The notes below the pieces were generated by a model. It made no database searches. It had not been told where the DNA came from and saw only the letters and a program-made list of their open reading frames with translations. This document shows, piece after piece, positions 54,162-63,829 of a DNA stretch of 64,000 nucleotides (position 1 is the stretch's first letter; every line of letters begins with the position of its first letter). Source of the DNA: Chitinophagaceae bacterium (lineage in GTDB: Bacteria; Bacteroidota; Bacteroidia; Chitinophagales; Chitinophagaceae); assembly GCA_947504605.1 (NCBI GenBank), contig CANNJE010000002.1, positions 1-64,000 of the forward strand. The letters run 5' to 3'. Made by a program: the position numbers and the translations under genes.

Positions 54162-57100
54162 TTAAAAGCTACAACGAACGGTAAAATTGTACGTTCTAGA
54201 ATTAGGATATCCACCCAGATCAACACCAAACAATGCAGGATTGTCTCCATAACTGTTTATCTCTGGATCAAAGCCTGTATAATTTGTAAATGTGTACAAA
54301 TTATTTACACCGGCAGATATACGAATAGAAGAAACGCCTTTAATGATGGTTCCTGGAATGTTATAACCAAGTGTTATGTTTTTGATTCGTACAAAACTTC
54401 CATCTTCAATAAATCTTTTTGAAAAAGGAAGTGTTCTCCAAAACTGACGAATCGCTTTTGGGCCGGTAGCCAAAGAATTGTCTTTTCCATCTACCCATGC
54501 TCCAGACAACATTGCTTCACTAATATTTTTAGATGTTCCAAGATTGGCGTTAAAACGAGTATTCATGTTAATGACGTCATTTCCCTGTACACCATTAATA
54601 AAAATACTCAGGTCAAATTTTTTGTATTGAAAATTATTTGTAAACCCGAAAGTATAATCAGGATTTACATCTCCAATAATGGTACGATCACTGATAGAAA
54701 TAGATGTTGGGTCGGCATCCAGATTACGGTATTTTATTTCGCCAACCATTCTCCTTATTATTGGAAATGGTTGACTAGAATAAACCTGTGAATTACGAAC
54801 TTCTGCTTCATTGTCAAAATATCCATCTTCTACATAACCATATAATGCACCAATTGGCTGACCGGCAACCTGTATAAAAGGAGCATCTCCAGTAGAAATA
54901 TTTCCGGCATATTGTTCTTTAATACCATCGCCCAGGCTCAGAATTTTATTCCTGTTAAAGGCTATATTGAAATTACTCTTCCATTGAAAATCTTTTTTGT
55001 TGATGACACTTCCATCAAGAGAAATTTCTAACCCCTTGTTTTCTACTGTTCCAGAATTACGTAACTGGCGCTGAAAACCTGTAGAAGCGGGTGTTGTTAC
55101 ATATTGAAGCAAATCATTTGTTTTTTTCTTATAAAGATCTACATGAAGATTAAACCTTCCTTTCAACAGACCTAAATCGAGTCCTGCATTATAAGCGGAT
55201 GTTGTTTCCCATCTTAAAGCTGCGTTGGCTGGGCCAGAATAGATATCATCAGCCAATCCTGTTTGTAAACCTCCATTAAACGGATAGTTATAAACAGCCA
55301 GCTTAGAAAGCGATGCATAAGAACCAATGCCCTGATTACCAGTTTGGCCATAACTTAAACGGAAAATAAGATTGCTTATAGCCGAAATATTGTTCATAAA
55401 GGATTCTTTATGGGCTTTCCAGGCAAGTCCAGCAGAAGGGAAACCAGCCCATTTATTATCCTTACCAAACTTACTAGACCCATCCTGACGATAGGAAAGC
55501 GTTAGGAGATATTTATCATTAAACCCATAATTAACCCTACCTAGGAATGATATAAGTGTAGACTGATAACGATTGGTAATTATCGGCAAAATCTGCTCTG
55601 CAGATTGCAGGTTTTCATTTTGTAATAAATCGTTGGGGAAAGTTTTTGCTTCTGCTCTTTTTGACTGTCCGTTGGTTCGCTCAAATGTAGAAGCTCCTGT
55701 TACATTTATACTATGTTTCTCTGTTTTTTTATTAAAAGACAAAATACTTTCGGATACATAACTGGTCCATAAATTATCAGATTTTAATCCCCAGCCTTTT
55801 ACACTAAATCCTTCATAAACGGTTCGTGGATAATATTGATCTCTCGTAGAAGAACCATAATTAAAACCAAGGTTTTGTCTGAACTTGAAATTTTTATTAA
55901 GTGTTGCCTCGATAAAATTGGATGAAAAAATATTAAGCCCGTTTACTTTATTTAATACATCGTCTGTGTATATTTTTGGATTGGTAATAAAGAAACCTTC
56001 GCCGGTTCCGTCATACTCCTCAACAGTATCAATGGTTGCCGGATAAGTAAGTGCCGAACGAATAACACCAGCGCTTGCTGCATCTGATTTATCTGTTCCT
56101 GTTTTTACCCCATTGGTCACAGAGTTTGAAATGGTAGTATTTGTTCCAGCCTTGAATATTTTACTCAGGTTACGGCTCAGGCCAAAACTTAACCCAATCT
56201 TACGATAATCAGAATGATTAATAATACCGTCCTGATTAATATAATTCAAAGAAAGGCTATGGGTTCCGGCATCAGAACCGCCAGATATATTTACCGCATA
56301 TTGCTGATACAATCCTTTTCTAAAAATCTCATCCTGCCAGCTATGGGTATCGTTTTCATATTTAGTAAGATCCTGATAAGGAAGTGAGTAGTTGGTACCA
56401 TCATACTTATTTGAATTGGCATAAGATACATTTTGATACACCGCATAAGCATACGGACTAAGCATCTTAAGCTTTTTAGACACTTCAGAAATCCCAATGT
56501 TCATAGACATCTCTACTTTGTCTTTTCCGCTGCGCCCCTTTCGGGTTGTGATCAACACAACACCATTTGCACCCCTTGAGCCATAAATCGCAGTGGCAGA
56601 TGCATCTTTTAATATATCGATTGATTCAATATCATTGGGATTGATGAAAGAAAGTACATTTAGCGTTTGTTTTTCGTCTTCACCGATGGATGATGGAGTA
56701 GATCCGCTATTACTGTTGTTAAATGGAACACCATCTATAACATACAATGGTTCTGTTCCACCCAAAAAAGAATTGGATCCACGAACCCTAATACTTAATC
56801 CGGCGCCGGGTGCCCCGTCATTTTGTGTAACATTTACACCAGCAAGTTTTCCCTGCATTGCTTGTAATACATTGGTTGGATTGTCTCTGATAAGTTCTTC
56901 CCTGGTAAGACGTTGTACAGCACCTGTTGCGTCGGCCTTTTTTATTATACCATAACCAACTACAATAACATCTGCGAGGTTAGCAATTGTGCGTTTTAAT
57001 GTAATAGAAAAAATATTTCTGTTGCCAACAGTAATTTCGCTACTCTCCATACCCACATAAGACACTACAAGAACTTTTGCAGCAGCTGGTAGATCGAATG

Positions 57101-57281
57101 AAAATTTACCCTCTGCATTTGTAAGGGTTGATGCGTTGGTATTCTTAACCGTAACGCTGGCTCCGGAAAGAAGATCACCCTTATCATCAGTAACCTTTCC
57201 GGAAACACGCCTGCTTTGTGCAAAACTGCACAAACTGGTCAAAGCAAAGACCATCAAGCAATAAAAAAATTTTTTTTTCAT
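54162..57281 (-). CDS. SusC/RagA-family TonB-linked outer-membrane transporter
   Basis: About 1039 residues from the ATG at 57281 (MKKKFFYCLMVFALTS). The frame is open to a TTG at 57326, but the extra 15 residues would spoil the signal peptide. In order: the signal peptide; a carboxypeptidase-regulatory-like domain (RRVSGKVTDDKGDLLSGASV); the SusC segment DVIVVGYGIIKK; the plug (GAPGAGLSIRVRGSNSF, PLYVIDGVPF, SIDILKDASATAIYGSRG) and a 22-strand barrel ending NFTVRCSF. It imports mannan oligosaccharides across the outer membrane with energy from TonB. Confidence 0.95.
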   Translation of the reverse strand: MKKKFFYCLMVFALTSLCSFAQSRRVSGKVTDDKGDLLSGASVTVKNTNASTLTNAEGKFSFDLPAAAKVLVVSYVGMESSEITVGNRNIFSITLKRTIANLADVIVVGYGIIKKADATGAVQRLTREELIRDNPTNVLQAMQGKLAGVNVTQNDGAPGAGLSIRVRGSNSFLGGTEPLYVIDGVPFNNSNSGSTPSSIGEDEKQTLNVLSFINPNDIESIDILKDASATAIYGSRGANGVVLITTRKGRSGKDKVEMSMNIGISEVSKKLKMLSPYAYAVYQNVSYANSNKYDGTNYSLPYQDLTKYENDTHSWQDEIFRKGLYQQYAVNISGGSDAGTHSLSLNYINQDGIINHSDYRKIGLSFGLSRNLSKIFKAGTNTTISNSVTNGVKTGTDKSDAASAGVIRSALTYPATIDTVEEYDGTGEGFFITNPKIYTDDVLNKVNGLNIFSSNFIEATLNKNFKFRQNLGFNYGSSTRDQYYPRTVYEGFSVKGWGLKSDNLWTSYVSESILSFNKKTEKHSINVTGASTFERTNGQSKRAEAKTFPNDLLQNENLQSAEQILPIITNRYQSTLISFLGRVNYGFNDKYLLTLSYRQDGSSKFGKDNKWAGFPSAGLAWKAHKESFMNNISAISNLIFRLSYGQTGNQGIGSYASLSKLAVYNYPFNGGLQTGLADDIYSGPANAALRWETTSAYNAGLDLGLLKGRFNLHVDLYKKKTNDLLQYVTTPASTGFQRQLRNSGTVENKGLEISLDGSVINKKDFQWKSNFNIAFNRNKILSLGDGIKEQYAGNISTGDAPFIQVAGQPIGALYGYVEDGYFDNEAEVRNSQVYSSQPFPIIRRMVGEIKYRNLDADPTSISISDRTIIGDVNPDYTFGFTNNFQYKKFDLSIFINGVQGNDVINMNTRFNANLGTSKNISEAMLSGAWVDGKDNSLATGPKAIRQFWRTLPFSKRFIEDGSFVRIKNITLGYNIPGTIIKGVSSIRISAGVNNLYTFTNYTGFDPEINSYGDNPALFGVDLGGYPNSRTYNFTVRCSF

Positions 57282-57299
57282 ATAGCAGCAATATTTTCT

Positions 57300-57327
57300 C
57301 AAAAATATGTTTTTATATAACCTCAAG
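57300..57327 (-). promoter_or_regulatory. Putative promoter of the mannan operon (susC)
   Basis: TATTTTTG on the minus strand (57307-57300) matches TAnnTTTG. A CTTG at 57327-57324 sits 16 bp upstream as a possible -33 element, slightly short of the preferred spacing. The susC ATG is 18 bp downstream of the box. Confidence 0.4.
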
Positions 57328-57441
57328 CATAATACTATATTATCTATTTATTGTACTATATAACATTAATACAACTATTTCTAAGAAAGTGCTTCTTTTA
57401 TAACATCATTAAATAATAGGTTTTATCAAATTATTTAATAC

Positions 57442-57461
57442 TTTTATAAAGCTTTATAAAA
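57442..57461. promoter_or_regulatory. Perfect 20-bp palindrome in the susC-araC divergent region
   Basis: TTTTATAAAGCTTTATAAAA is a perfect palindrome ending 22 bp before the araC-type ATG. The half-site CTTTTATAA also occurs alone at 57395-57403. It is a candidate operator for the AraC-type regulator or another dimeric regulator. An AT-rich palindrome can arise by chance, but 20 bp without a mismatch is notable. Confidence 0.5.
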
Positions 57462-57483
57462 TGATATTATTTTATCCCAAATT

Positions 57484-58362
57484 ATGAATGGCAATCTATT
57501 AAAGGAAATAACACCTCTTATGGCAAGCGATTGCTTTACCATATTTGAGCGTACAAAAAAAGAGTTTGACTTTCCACTACACTATCATGAAGAAATGGAA
57601 CTAAACTTTATTATTAATGCCAAAGGTGCCAAAAGGGTTGTAGGGGATCATATGTCAGAAATTGATGAAACTGAATTAGTGCTGATTGGTTCTAACCTGC
57701 CACATTTTTGGAAAACACATCAATGTAAGAGTAAGGACATTCAAGAAATTACAATACAGTTTCATAAAGATCTTTTTGATGATAAAATGCTTAGGCGAAA
57801 TCAGCTGCATTTTATTAGAGACATGTTTGAAAATGCAAAACGGGGTATATTATTCTCAAAAGAAACTACTGGGCAACTTAGCGCCCGCTTAAAACAATTA
57901 CGCACCAAACAAGGCTTTGACTCTGTTCTTGAACTCATGTCGATACTACACGACCTTTCTATTTCAAGAAATATGCGCATACTATCAGACGCTACATTTA
58001 GTAATTTACAACCCAGCTATAACAGCCGTCGTGTTGAGAAAGTAATGGAGTACCTGAACAAAAATTTTGACAAACCTGTTACACTGGCAGACGCAGCAAA
58101 AATTGCGAGTATGACACAGGTATCCTTCAGCCGCTTTTTTAAAATGCATACAGGAATCAGTTTTATGGATAGCCTCCTGGATATTAGGCTGGGGCATGCT
58201 TCCAGGCTTTTAATTGATACCAATCAACCCGTTTCTGAAGTGGCTTATAATTGTGGCTTCAATAATATTTCTAACTTCAACCGGCTCTTCAAAAAGAAAA
58301 AGGATTGTACACCAAAAGAGTTTAGAGAGGATTACAGTTACGAAAACAGGGTATTTATTTAA
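57484..58362 (+). CDS. AraC-family transcriptional regulator
   Basis: A 292-residue regulator. The N-terminal cupin-like sensor domain is at about 15-150 (FPLHYHEEMELNFIINAKGAKRVVGDH). Two helix-turn-helix motifs lie at the C-terminus: TLADAAKIASMTQVSFSRFFKMHTG and QPVSEVAYNCGFNNISNFNRLFKKKKDCTPKEFR, the second being the AraC signature. It is divergent from the mannan operon and 32 bp upstream of the first esterase gene. Most likely it senses a mannan-derived sugar and controls both directions. It is not a hybrid two-component or SusR-type regulator. Confidence 0.9.
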   Translation: MNGNLLKEITPLMASDCFTIFERTKKEFDFPLHYHEEMELNFIINAKGAKRVVGDHMSEIDETELVLIGSNLPHFWKTHQCKSKDIQEITIQFHKDLFDDKMLRRNQLHFIRDMFENAKRGILFSKETTGQLSARLKQLRTKQGFDSVLELMSILHDLSISRNMRILSDATFSNLQPSYNSRRVEKVMEYLNKNFDKPVTLADAAKIASMTQVSFSRFFKMHTGISFMDSLLDIRLGHASRLLIDTNQPVSEVAYNCGFNNISNFNRLFKKKKDCTPKEFREDYSYENRVFI

Positions 58363-58394
58363 GTTTTAAAAATTTCAACCAAAAGAACAAACCG

Positions 58395-59054
58395 ATGAGA
58401 CCTATTTTTAAATTATTTATTGCCTTATTAATTGTTTTAAACGTTGGTTCGCAGAGCCTTGCTCAACCTTTTATTAAAGAAGTGAACTACTTTAAAAAGC
58501 TAGACTCGCTTAAAACACCTCCGGCAAATCCAATTTTATTTATTGGCAGTTCTTCTTTTACCAACTGGAAAGATGTAAATGATTATTATCCATCTTACAC
58601 TATTCTTAACCGTGCGTTTGGCGGTTCTTCTTTACCACATTTAATATTGTATGCAGAAGAGGTGATTTTTAAATACAATCCTAAACAGATTGTAATTTAT
58701 TGTGGCGAAAATGATCTGACCGGCGGTAATATTACAGCAGAAATAATTTTTGATCGCTTTAAAGAATTACATACACTCATCAGAAGCAGGCTACCAAAGG
58801 TTTCCATCGTATATGTATCTATGAAACCAAGTCCTAGTAGAGAAAAATACCTCCCAATAATGATTAAAGCAAACAGCCTGATCAAAAAATTTATTAAAAA
58901 GAAAAAGAAAACAGCATTTGTTGATGTTTACCATCACATGTTTACCAATGAAGGAAAGATGATGACCGATATTTTTCTGGGAGATAATCTGCACATGAAT
59001 AAAAAAGGTTATGCTATTTGGCAGCCACTTATTGAGCCGTTTTTATTAAAATAA
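58395..59054 (+). CDS. SGNH/GDSL-family hydrolase (probable carbohydrate esterase)
   Basis: A 219-residue secreted hydrolase with a signal peptide ending SLAQ (residues 1-24). SGNH blocks are visible: catalytic Ser in FIGSSSFTNW, Gly in NRAFGGSSL, Asn in YCGENDL, and Asp/His in DNLHMNKKGY. Close forms act as acetyl esterases on polysaccharides, but the block sequences do not prove the substrate. It lies between the AraC-type regulator and the CE2-like gene on the same strand, so deacetylation of mannan is a reasonable inference. Confidence 0.85.
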   Translation: MRPIFKLFIALLIVLNVGSQSLAQPFIKEVNYFKKLDSLKTPPANPILFIGSSSFTNWKDVNDYYPSYTILNRAFGGSSLPHLILYAEEVIFKYNPKQIVIYCGENDLTGGNITAEIIFDRFKELHTLIRSRLPKVSIVYVSMKPSPSREKYLPIMIKANSLIKKFIKKKKKTAFVDVYHHMFTNEGKMMTDIFLGDNLHMNKKGYAIWQPLIEPFLLK

Positions 59055-59071
59055 TCAGACCAATATTTGTT

Positions 59072-60139
59072 ATGAAATTTATTAGCCTCTTAGTTTTGGT
59101 TATCTGCTTTCAAAATGCAACCGCCAGCGTTAATTCTGACAGCAGTTTTTTCCGTGCCGATCATCCGAATATTCAATTTACAGGAAGAGTAGATTTTTCC
59201 GACATTACAAAGCCTACTTTCTGGGCTCCAGGTGTTTACATCAGCATTCGGTTTAATGGCACTTACTGTATTGCTGAACTGAATGATGAGGAACGCTGGG
59301 GGAAATCGCATAATTATATTGAAGTAAAAGTAGATAACCAACCAGCATACAGAATTCAAACAAAAGGAAAAAATAACAGGATTGTGCTGGCCAGCGGATT
59401 AAAAAAAGGAAATCACAACATTGTTATTTGCAAGAATACAGAAGCGGAGATCGGGTATTTGCAACTTGTTGGTTTTACTTGCAAAAAATTGTTATCTCCT
59501 CCTAAAAAACTATCAAGAAAAATTGAATTTATAGGAAACTCCATTACCTGTGGAATGGGTAATGACGATTCTGCCGTTCCCTGCAACAGCAAAGAATGGT
59601 ACGACCAGCATAATGCCTATATGGCGTACGGTCCCTTGACCGCAAGAAACCTTAAAGCTCAATGGCAACTTTCTTCTGTATCAGGAATTGGATTGATACA
59701 CAGTTGTTGTAATAAAACCAGCGTTATGCCGCAGGTTTTTGACAAAATTAATATGACAGAAAATACACTGCCCTGGAATTTTAAAAATTACCAACCCGAT
59801 GTTTTAACTGTTTGCCTAGGGCAAAATGATGGCATACAGGATTCAACAGCATTTTGTAATGCTTATATAAAATTCCTTACCAGTATCAGAAGTTATTATC
59901 CCAAAACAAGGATCGTACTTCTATCAAGTCCCATGGCTGGCCCCGGGCTTGACAGCGTTTTAAAAAAATACATTTTAGCTGTAAAATTATCAATGCTTAT
60001 TAGCGGCGACAAAATGGTTACGTCTTATTTTTTTTCACAACGTTACTATAAGGGCTGCGATTCACATCCAAATGCGGAAGAACACCTGGAGATGGCTAAA
60101 GAGCTAAGTTTGTTTTTACAAAAAAGGATGAATTGGTGA
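59072..60139 (+). CDS. CE2-like acetyl esterase (SGNH fold with N-terminal jelly roll)
   Basis: A 355-residue secreted protein (signal peptide ends near ATA, residue 19). The N-terminal beta-sandwich at about 25-140 (IQFTGRVDFSD, FWAPGVYISIRFNGTYCIAELND, GNHNIVICKNTEAEIGYLQLVGF) precedes an SGNH domain with catalytic Ser in EFIGNSITCGMGND, Asn in VCLGQNDG and His in SHPNAEEH. This two-domain order is that of carbohydrate esterase family 2, known to remove acetyl groups from xylan and glucomannan. It lies 17 bp after the first esterase gene. Confidence 0.88.
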   Translation: MKFISLLVLVICFQNATASVNSDSSFFRADHPNIQFTGRVDFSDITKPTFWAPGVYISIRFNGTYCIAELNDEERWGKSHNYIEVKVDNQPAYRIQTKGKNNRIVLASGLKKGNHNIVICKNTEAEIGYLQLVGFTCKKLLSPPKKLSRKIEFIGNSITCGMGNDDSAVPCNSKEWYDQHNAYMAYGPLTARNLKAQWQLSSVSGIGLIHSCCNKTSVMPQVFDKINMTENTLPWNFKNYQPDVLTVCLGQNDGIQDSTAFCNAYIKFLTSIRSYYPKTRIVLLSSPMAGPGLDSVLKKYILAVKLSMLISGDKMVTSYFFSQRYYKGCDSHPNAEEHLEMAKELSLFLQKRMNW

Positions 60140-60217
60140 TATAAATGAACAAAAAATCTCCATCTCCATTGCTTTAATTAATTTACAGCTTTATTCATTT
60201 TAGCATTCCGCATACAA

Positions 60218-60910
60218 ATGACAGATACCGGCATTTATTACCCCGAAAATATGGAAGCTCAGCTTCTTGACATTTTACTATCAAAAGGGTGGTATCGAAT
60301 GGGGCAGGGGGTTTTCACCACAAAATATATAATACAGGAAAATATTCCATATAGGGTCTTTTGGTTAAGGTATAATCTTAACAAGGTCATATTGGGTAAA
60401 AAGCAACAAAAGCTGTTGCAAAAAAATAAAATATTCAACAGTAATATTATTCCATTCAAAATAACAGATGAACTGGAAAAATTGTATGCGTTGTATAAAA
60501 CAGAAATTGATTTTGAACCTGCTTCATCAGTTACCGAATGGATGTTGGAGGAAAAAGAAAACAATGTATATGACAGCTGGATCATTGAGATCAGAGACAA
60601 TGGATTGCTAATTGCTGCTGGAATTTTTGATAAAGGCAAAAACAGTATTGCAGGCATCATGAACTTTTATCATCCAGACTACAAAAAATACAGTCTGGGT
60701 AAATATCTTATGTTATTAAAAATAGCATTTGCCAAAGATGCGGGAAACCAATGGTACTATCCCGGCTATCTCGTTTACGGGTATCCTAAATTTGACTATA
60801 AAGTTTTTGCAGATAGATCATCTATCGAAACTTTTTTACCGGAGTTAAATCAATGGTGTTTATATGACCCCGCTGTGCTTAGAAAATTTAGAAATAATGA
60901 AATATTTTAA
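60218..60910 (+). CDS. Arginyltransferase-like GNAT-fold protein (ATE/Bpt-related)
   Basis: A 230-residue protein. Segments LLDILLSKGWYRMGQGVFTTKY, VFWLRYNLNKVILGKKQQKLLQKN, LYALYKTEIDF and MNFYHPDYKKYSLGKYLMLLKIAFAKD, then WYYPGYLVYGYPKFDYK, correspond in order to the arginyl/leucyl-tRNA-protein transferase family, which tags proteins at the N-terminus for Clp degradation. The N-terminal Cys motif of eukaryotic ATE1 is absent. It has a weak chance of being a different GNAT acyltransferase. It follows the esterase gene by 78 bp but is probably unrelated to mannan use. Confidence 0.6.
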   Translation: MTDTGIYYPENMEAQLLDILLSKGWYRMGQGVFTTKYIIQENIPYRVFWLRYNLNKVILGKKQQKLLQKNKIFNSNIIPFKITDELEKLYALYKTEIDFEPASSVTEWMLEEKENNVYDSWIIEIRDNGLLIAAGIFDKGKNSIAGIMNFYHPDYKKYSLGKYLMLLKIAFAKDAGNQWYYPGYLVYGYPKFDYKVFADRSSIETFLPELNQWCLYDPAVLRKFRNNEIF

Positions 60911-61067
60911 AGTATAGACAACAAATCCGTTTAAACCCCTGCAAAACAACCACCGAAAACATTGAAGTCAAATAGCAGGGAATTTTGCTATTGAATGTTG
61001 TTATTATTCTTTTTAGTTCGGGTGTATATTGAAGCCTTATATAATTTTCAATTAAAAGGAATGGTCA

Positions 61068-61829
61068 TTAAAGTAATTGCAATTTTTTATTGCTAAGATC
61101 GGGTGTGTAATAAAAGAACAAGCGGAATGTGTGGTTTTTGTCATATTGAAAGCCGGATGCTTTTTGCTGAAACAGCAGCATATAACCCGTGTCAAAACTG
61201 AGCGATTTGCTTATGGGTTGTTTTACCCCTAGAAAGATTCTGTTTTGATCAAATGTATTATAAACCACTTCTTTTCCAAACTGCATTGCCAGCTCATCAG
61301 ATAATATCACTGAAGGATAATGAGGGTTTTTAAATACAGGTATGTTTAAACTCATCAGGTACCTTATCCTGTCTGTAAATTTATATTCGTGTATAAACTG
61401 ATCATTTACAATTTTTTCCTGCCAGCGTTGTTCATTTCTTAACCGATTTAATAGGCCCACTTTACCCACTTTTGTTATTATTTGAATTTGCTGATAAAAA
61501 CGATGCTCCTCTGCATAATGTTGCCAAGCTGCTTTTGTTGGGGCCACCCACATATTTCCATATCCAATAGCGGCTGTAATGTTTTCTTTAATCCAGTAAT
61601 CCAATCCAACTCTTGCAAAATAAAAGCCCGGGTCTCCTAAAAAATGCTTGCTTCTCATATGAAGGTCTGCTATAATTCCTATTTTTTTATTGAGCCGAAT
61701 GGTACTGTTAATACTAACCCAGCTTTGGCTTTGTTCGTTTATTTCTTTAGCTGGTGTTTGGGCAGCTATTTTTGTTTGGAATAGGGTTAAAAATATAATG
61801 AGGACAAAAATATTTTGTAGATTTTTCAT
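61068..61829 (-). CDS. DUF2490-family outer-membrane protein
   Basis: A 253-residue protein with a signal peptide ending IAAQ (residues 1-23). It is followed by strands typical of DUF2490: WVSINSTIRLNKKIGIIADLHMR, FYFARVGLDYWI, AAIGYGNMWVAPT, EHRFYQQIQI and NEQRWQEK, ending with an aromatic-rich tail. Such proteins are predicted small outer-membrane barrels; no activity is known. It starts 89 bp after the AAE transporter gene on the same strand. Confidence 0.8.
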   Translation of the reverse strand: MKNLQNIFVLIIFLTLFQTKIAAQTPAKEINEQSQSWVSINSTIRLNKKIGIIADLHMRSKHFLGDPGFYFARVGLDYWIKENITAAIGYGNMWVAPTKAAWQHYAEEHRFYQQIQIITKVGKVGLLNRLRNEQRWQEKIVNDQFIHEYKFTDRIRYLMSLNIPVFKNPHYPSVILSDELAMQFGKEVVYNTFDQNRIFLGVKQPISKSLSFDTGYMLLFQQKASGFQYDKNHTFRLFFYYTPDLSNKKLQLL

Positions 61830-61918
61830 TTTTATTTTGTTCTGTTAAAACCCGGTTATCCTTGGTTACACTATAATAGCTTATCAAGATTTCTGGGTGT
61901 TACAAAAGGAACATACAA

Positions 61919-63586
61919 TCAGGTAAAAAACAATATCAACAATTGCGCAGCCAGTATGCGGAGTATCATTGTGAGTGGATATACCGTTGCATAGGTTGAT
62001 GATGGAATATCGTTGCCTGCCATTTTTAATGCAAAAGCCAATGCCGGAGGATCTGTACAGGCTCCTGCGAGTAATCCACAAAGTTCAAAATAGGTTTTCC
62101 TGAAAAATTTGGATGCAATAACACCTACTATTAACAAGGGAACCGTTGTAATAGTTATGCCCATTAAGATCCATTGGTATCCGCTGCCATCAGTAAATGC
62201 AGAAGACAGGTTGTGTCCACTGCTTAATCCAACACTAGCAAGGAACAGGGCTATTCCAATTTCTCTTACAATTAGATTTGCACTGTTGGTTGTATAATTA
62301 TTCAGGTAAAGATGATTACCAAAACGGCTTAAAAAAAGTGCCACAATCAATGGCCCACCAGCCATTCCTATTTTAACAGCTACTGGCACACTCGGAATAT
62401 AAAATGGAATACTTCCTAAAACAACCCCCAAAACGATTCCAATAAATATGGGTCCCAAATCTGGCGCTTCCAGTCTTTTTAAAGAATTACCCACAACCTC
62501 TGCCAATTGATTGATGTTTTCTTCTATACCCACTACGGTAATAGTGTCGCCTAGTTGTAAAAAAATATTTCCATGTGCCACCATTTCTATTCCAGCCCTT
62601 TTTATCCTGGTTATAGTTAGGGATTCCTGATGCAATTCTGGAATATCACCTAAACGCCTGTGCGTTATGTCTTTCCTTGTTACTATTATCTGACGGGAAA
62701 TTAAGTCACTGGATGGTTCTGTTCTCAGATTCATATCACTTACTGTACCTACCAATAATTTTACTTTTTCCATTATTTTTTTCGTCGCTACAAACTGCAT
62801 CACATCTCCCTCGCTCAATACGGTGTCTGGCGTAGGTGTTATAATAGATCCTTTATGAAACATACGGGATATGATCACCGGCTCGTTCAACATTTTAAAT
62901 ATCTGCCTAAGCGGCTGTCCTATCAACTGTTTGTTTTCAAGTATGATATGAATAGAAATCGGTCGGTTTGACTGTATAAAACCAAGCTTGCGGTGCAATT
63001 CCTGCTCGTCTGCAATATTTACTCCTAGGATTTTTCTTAATAATACCAATGATAAAATAATGCCAATAACGGCAAAAGGATAAGCCACTGCGTAGGCTAG
63101 TGTTATAATTGAATTGTCTACCCCTGTAACCTGCAAGTCTTTTACCGCAGCCTGTGCAGCGGCAAGGCCTGGCGTATTGGTAACAGCACCACTCATTACG
63201 CCTGCCATGATGGAAATATGATTTCCGGAAGTATAAAAAAAGATAATTGTAATAAACACACCAAGCAACACAACTGAAGCGGCCAAACTATTGTTGCCCA
63301 ATGCACTTTTTTTGAGAGATGCAAAAAAGCCTGGACCAACCTGAAGCCCAACTGAATAAACAAAAAGTATTAACCCAAATTCTTTTACAAAATGTTCTGT
63401 TTCTTTATTAATAGTGATACCAAAAAATGAAACAAGTAAACCAATAAAAAGCACCCAGGTGATACCAAAAGAAATTCCAAAAATTTTTAATTTCCCAAAT
63501 GCTATACCTGTTGCAATTACTAAAGAATAAATGATAACGGATTGTGCTACGGATTGCTCCGTAAATAACTGTATAAACCAGTTCAT
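61919..63586 (-). CDS. AAE-family transporter with two TrkA-C domains (YidE/YbjL-like)
   Basis: A 555-residue inner-membrane protein. Two blocks of about five membrane segments each flank a soluble middle (residues 205-370) with two RCK_C/TrkA-C domains (EGDVMQFVATKKIMEKV and LGDTITVVGIEENINQL). Conserved membrane-block phrases are FVYSVGLQVGPGFFASLKK, AGVMSGAVTNTPGLAAAQAAV and the matching C-terminal ELCGLLAGACTDPPALAFA. The layout is that of the aspartate:alanine exchanger family and its E. coli relatives YidE and YbjL, whose substrates are largely unknown; the soluble domains may bind a nucleotide second messenger (inference). Confidence 0.88.
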   Translation of the reverse strand: MNWFIQLFTEQSVAQSVIIYSLVIATGIAFGKLKIFGISFGITWVLFIGLLVSFFGITINKETEHFVKEFGLILFVYSVGLQVGPGFFASLKKSALGNNSLAASVVLLGVFITIIFFYTSGNHISIMAGVMSGAVTNTPGLAAAQAAVKDLQVTGVDNSIITLAYAVAYPFAVIGIILSLVLLRKILGVNIADEQELHRKLGFIQSNRPISIHIILENKQLIGQPLRQIFKMLNEPVIISRMFHKGSIITPTPDTVLSEGDVMQFVATKKIMEKVKLLVGTVSDMNLRTEPSSDLISRQIIVTRKDITHRRLGDIPELHQESLTITRIKRAGIEMVAHGNIFLQLGDTITVVGIEENINQLAEVVGNSLKRLEAPDLGPIFIGIVLGVVLGSIPFYIPSVPVAVKIGMAGGPLIVALFLSRFGNHLYLNNYTTNSANLIVREIGIALFLASVGLSSGHNLSSAFTDGSGYQWILMGITITTVPLLIVGVIASKFFRKTYFELCGLLAGACTDPPALAFALKMAGNDIPSSTYATVYPLTMILRILAAQLLILFFT

Positions 63587-63829
63587 AGTTTATTAAATTT
63601 TACCCTTCCTATTTAAACAAAAAGGATGAACGATAGCTGTGAATATAGATCAAATTAAAAAATTTATTTCGTAAGTTTTAATTTGACCTATAATAAATAC
63701 ATACAGCAAGCAATCGAAAAAAACAAGCAATCGTTAAGGCATTGCACCAAAAAATGCAAATATTTTTATAAAGTTACAGCAGGTAATTATAGCAAATACA
63801 TTACCAAAGTACCTATTTTAATATTACAG

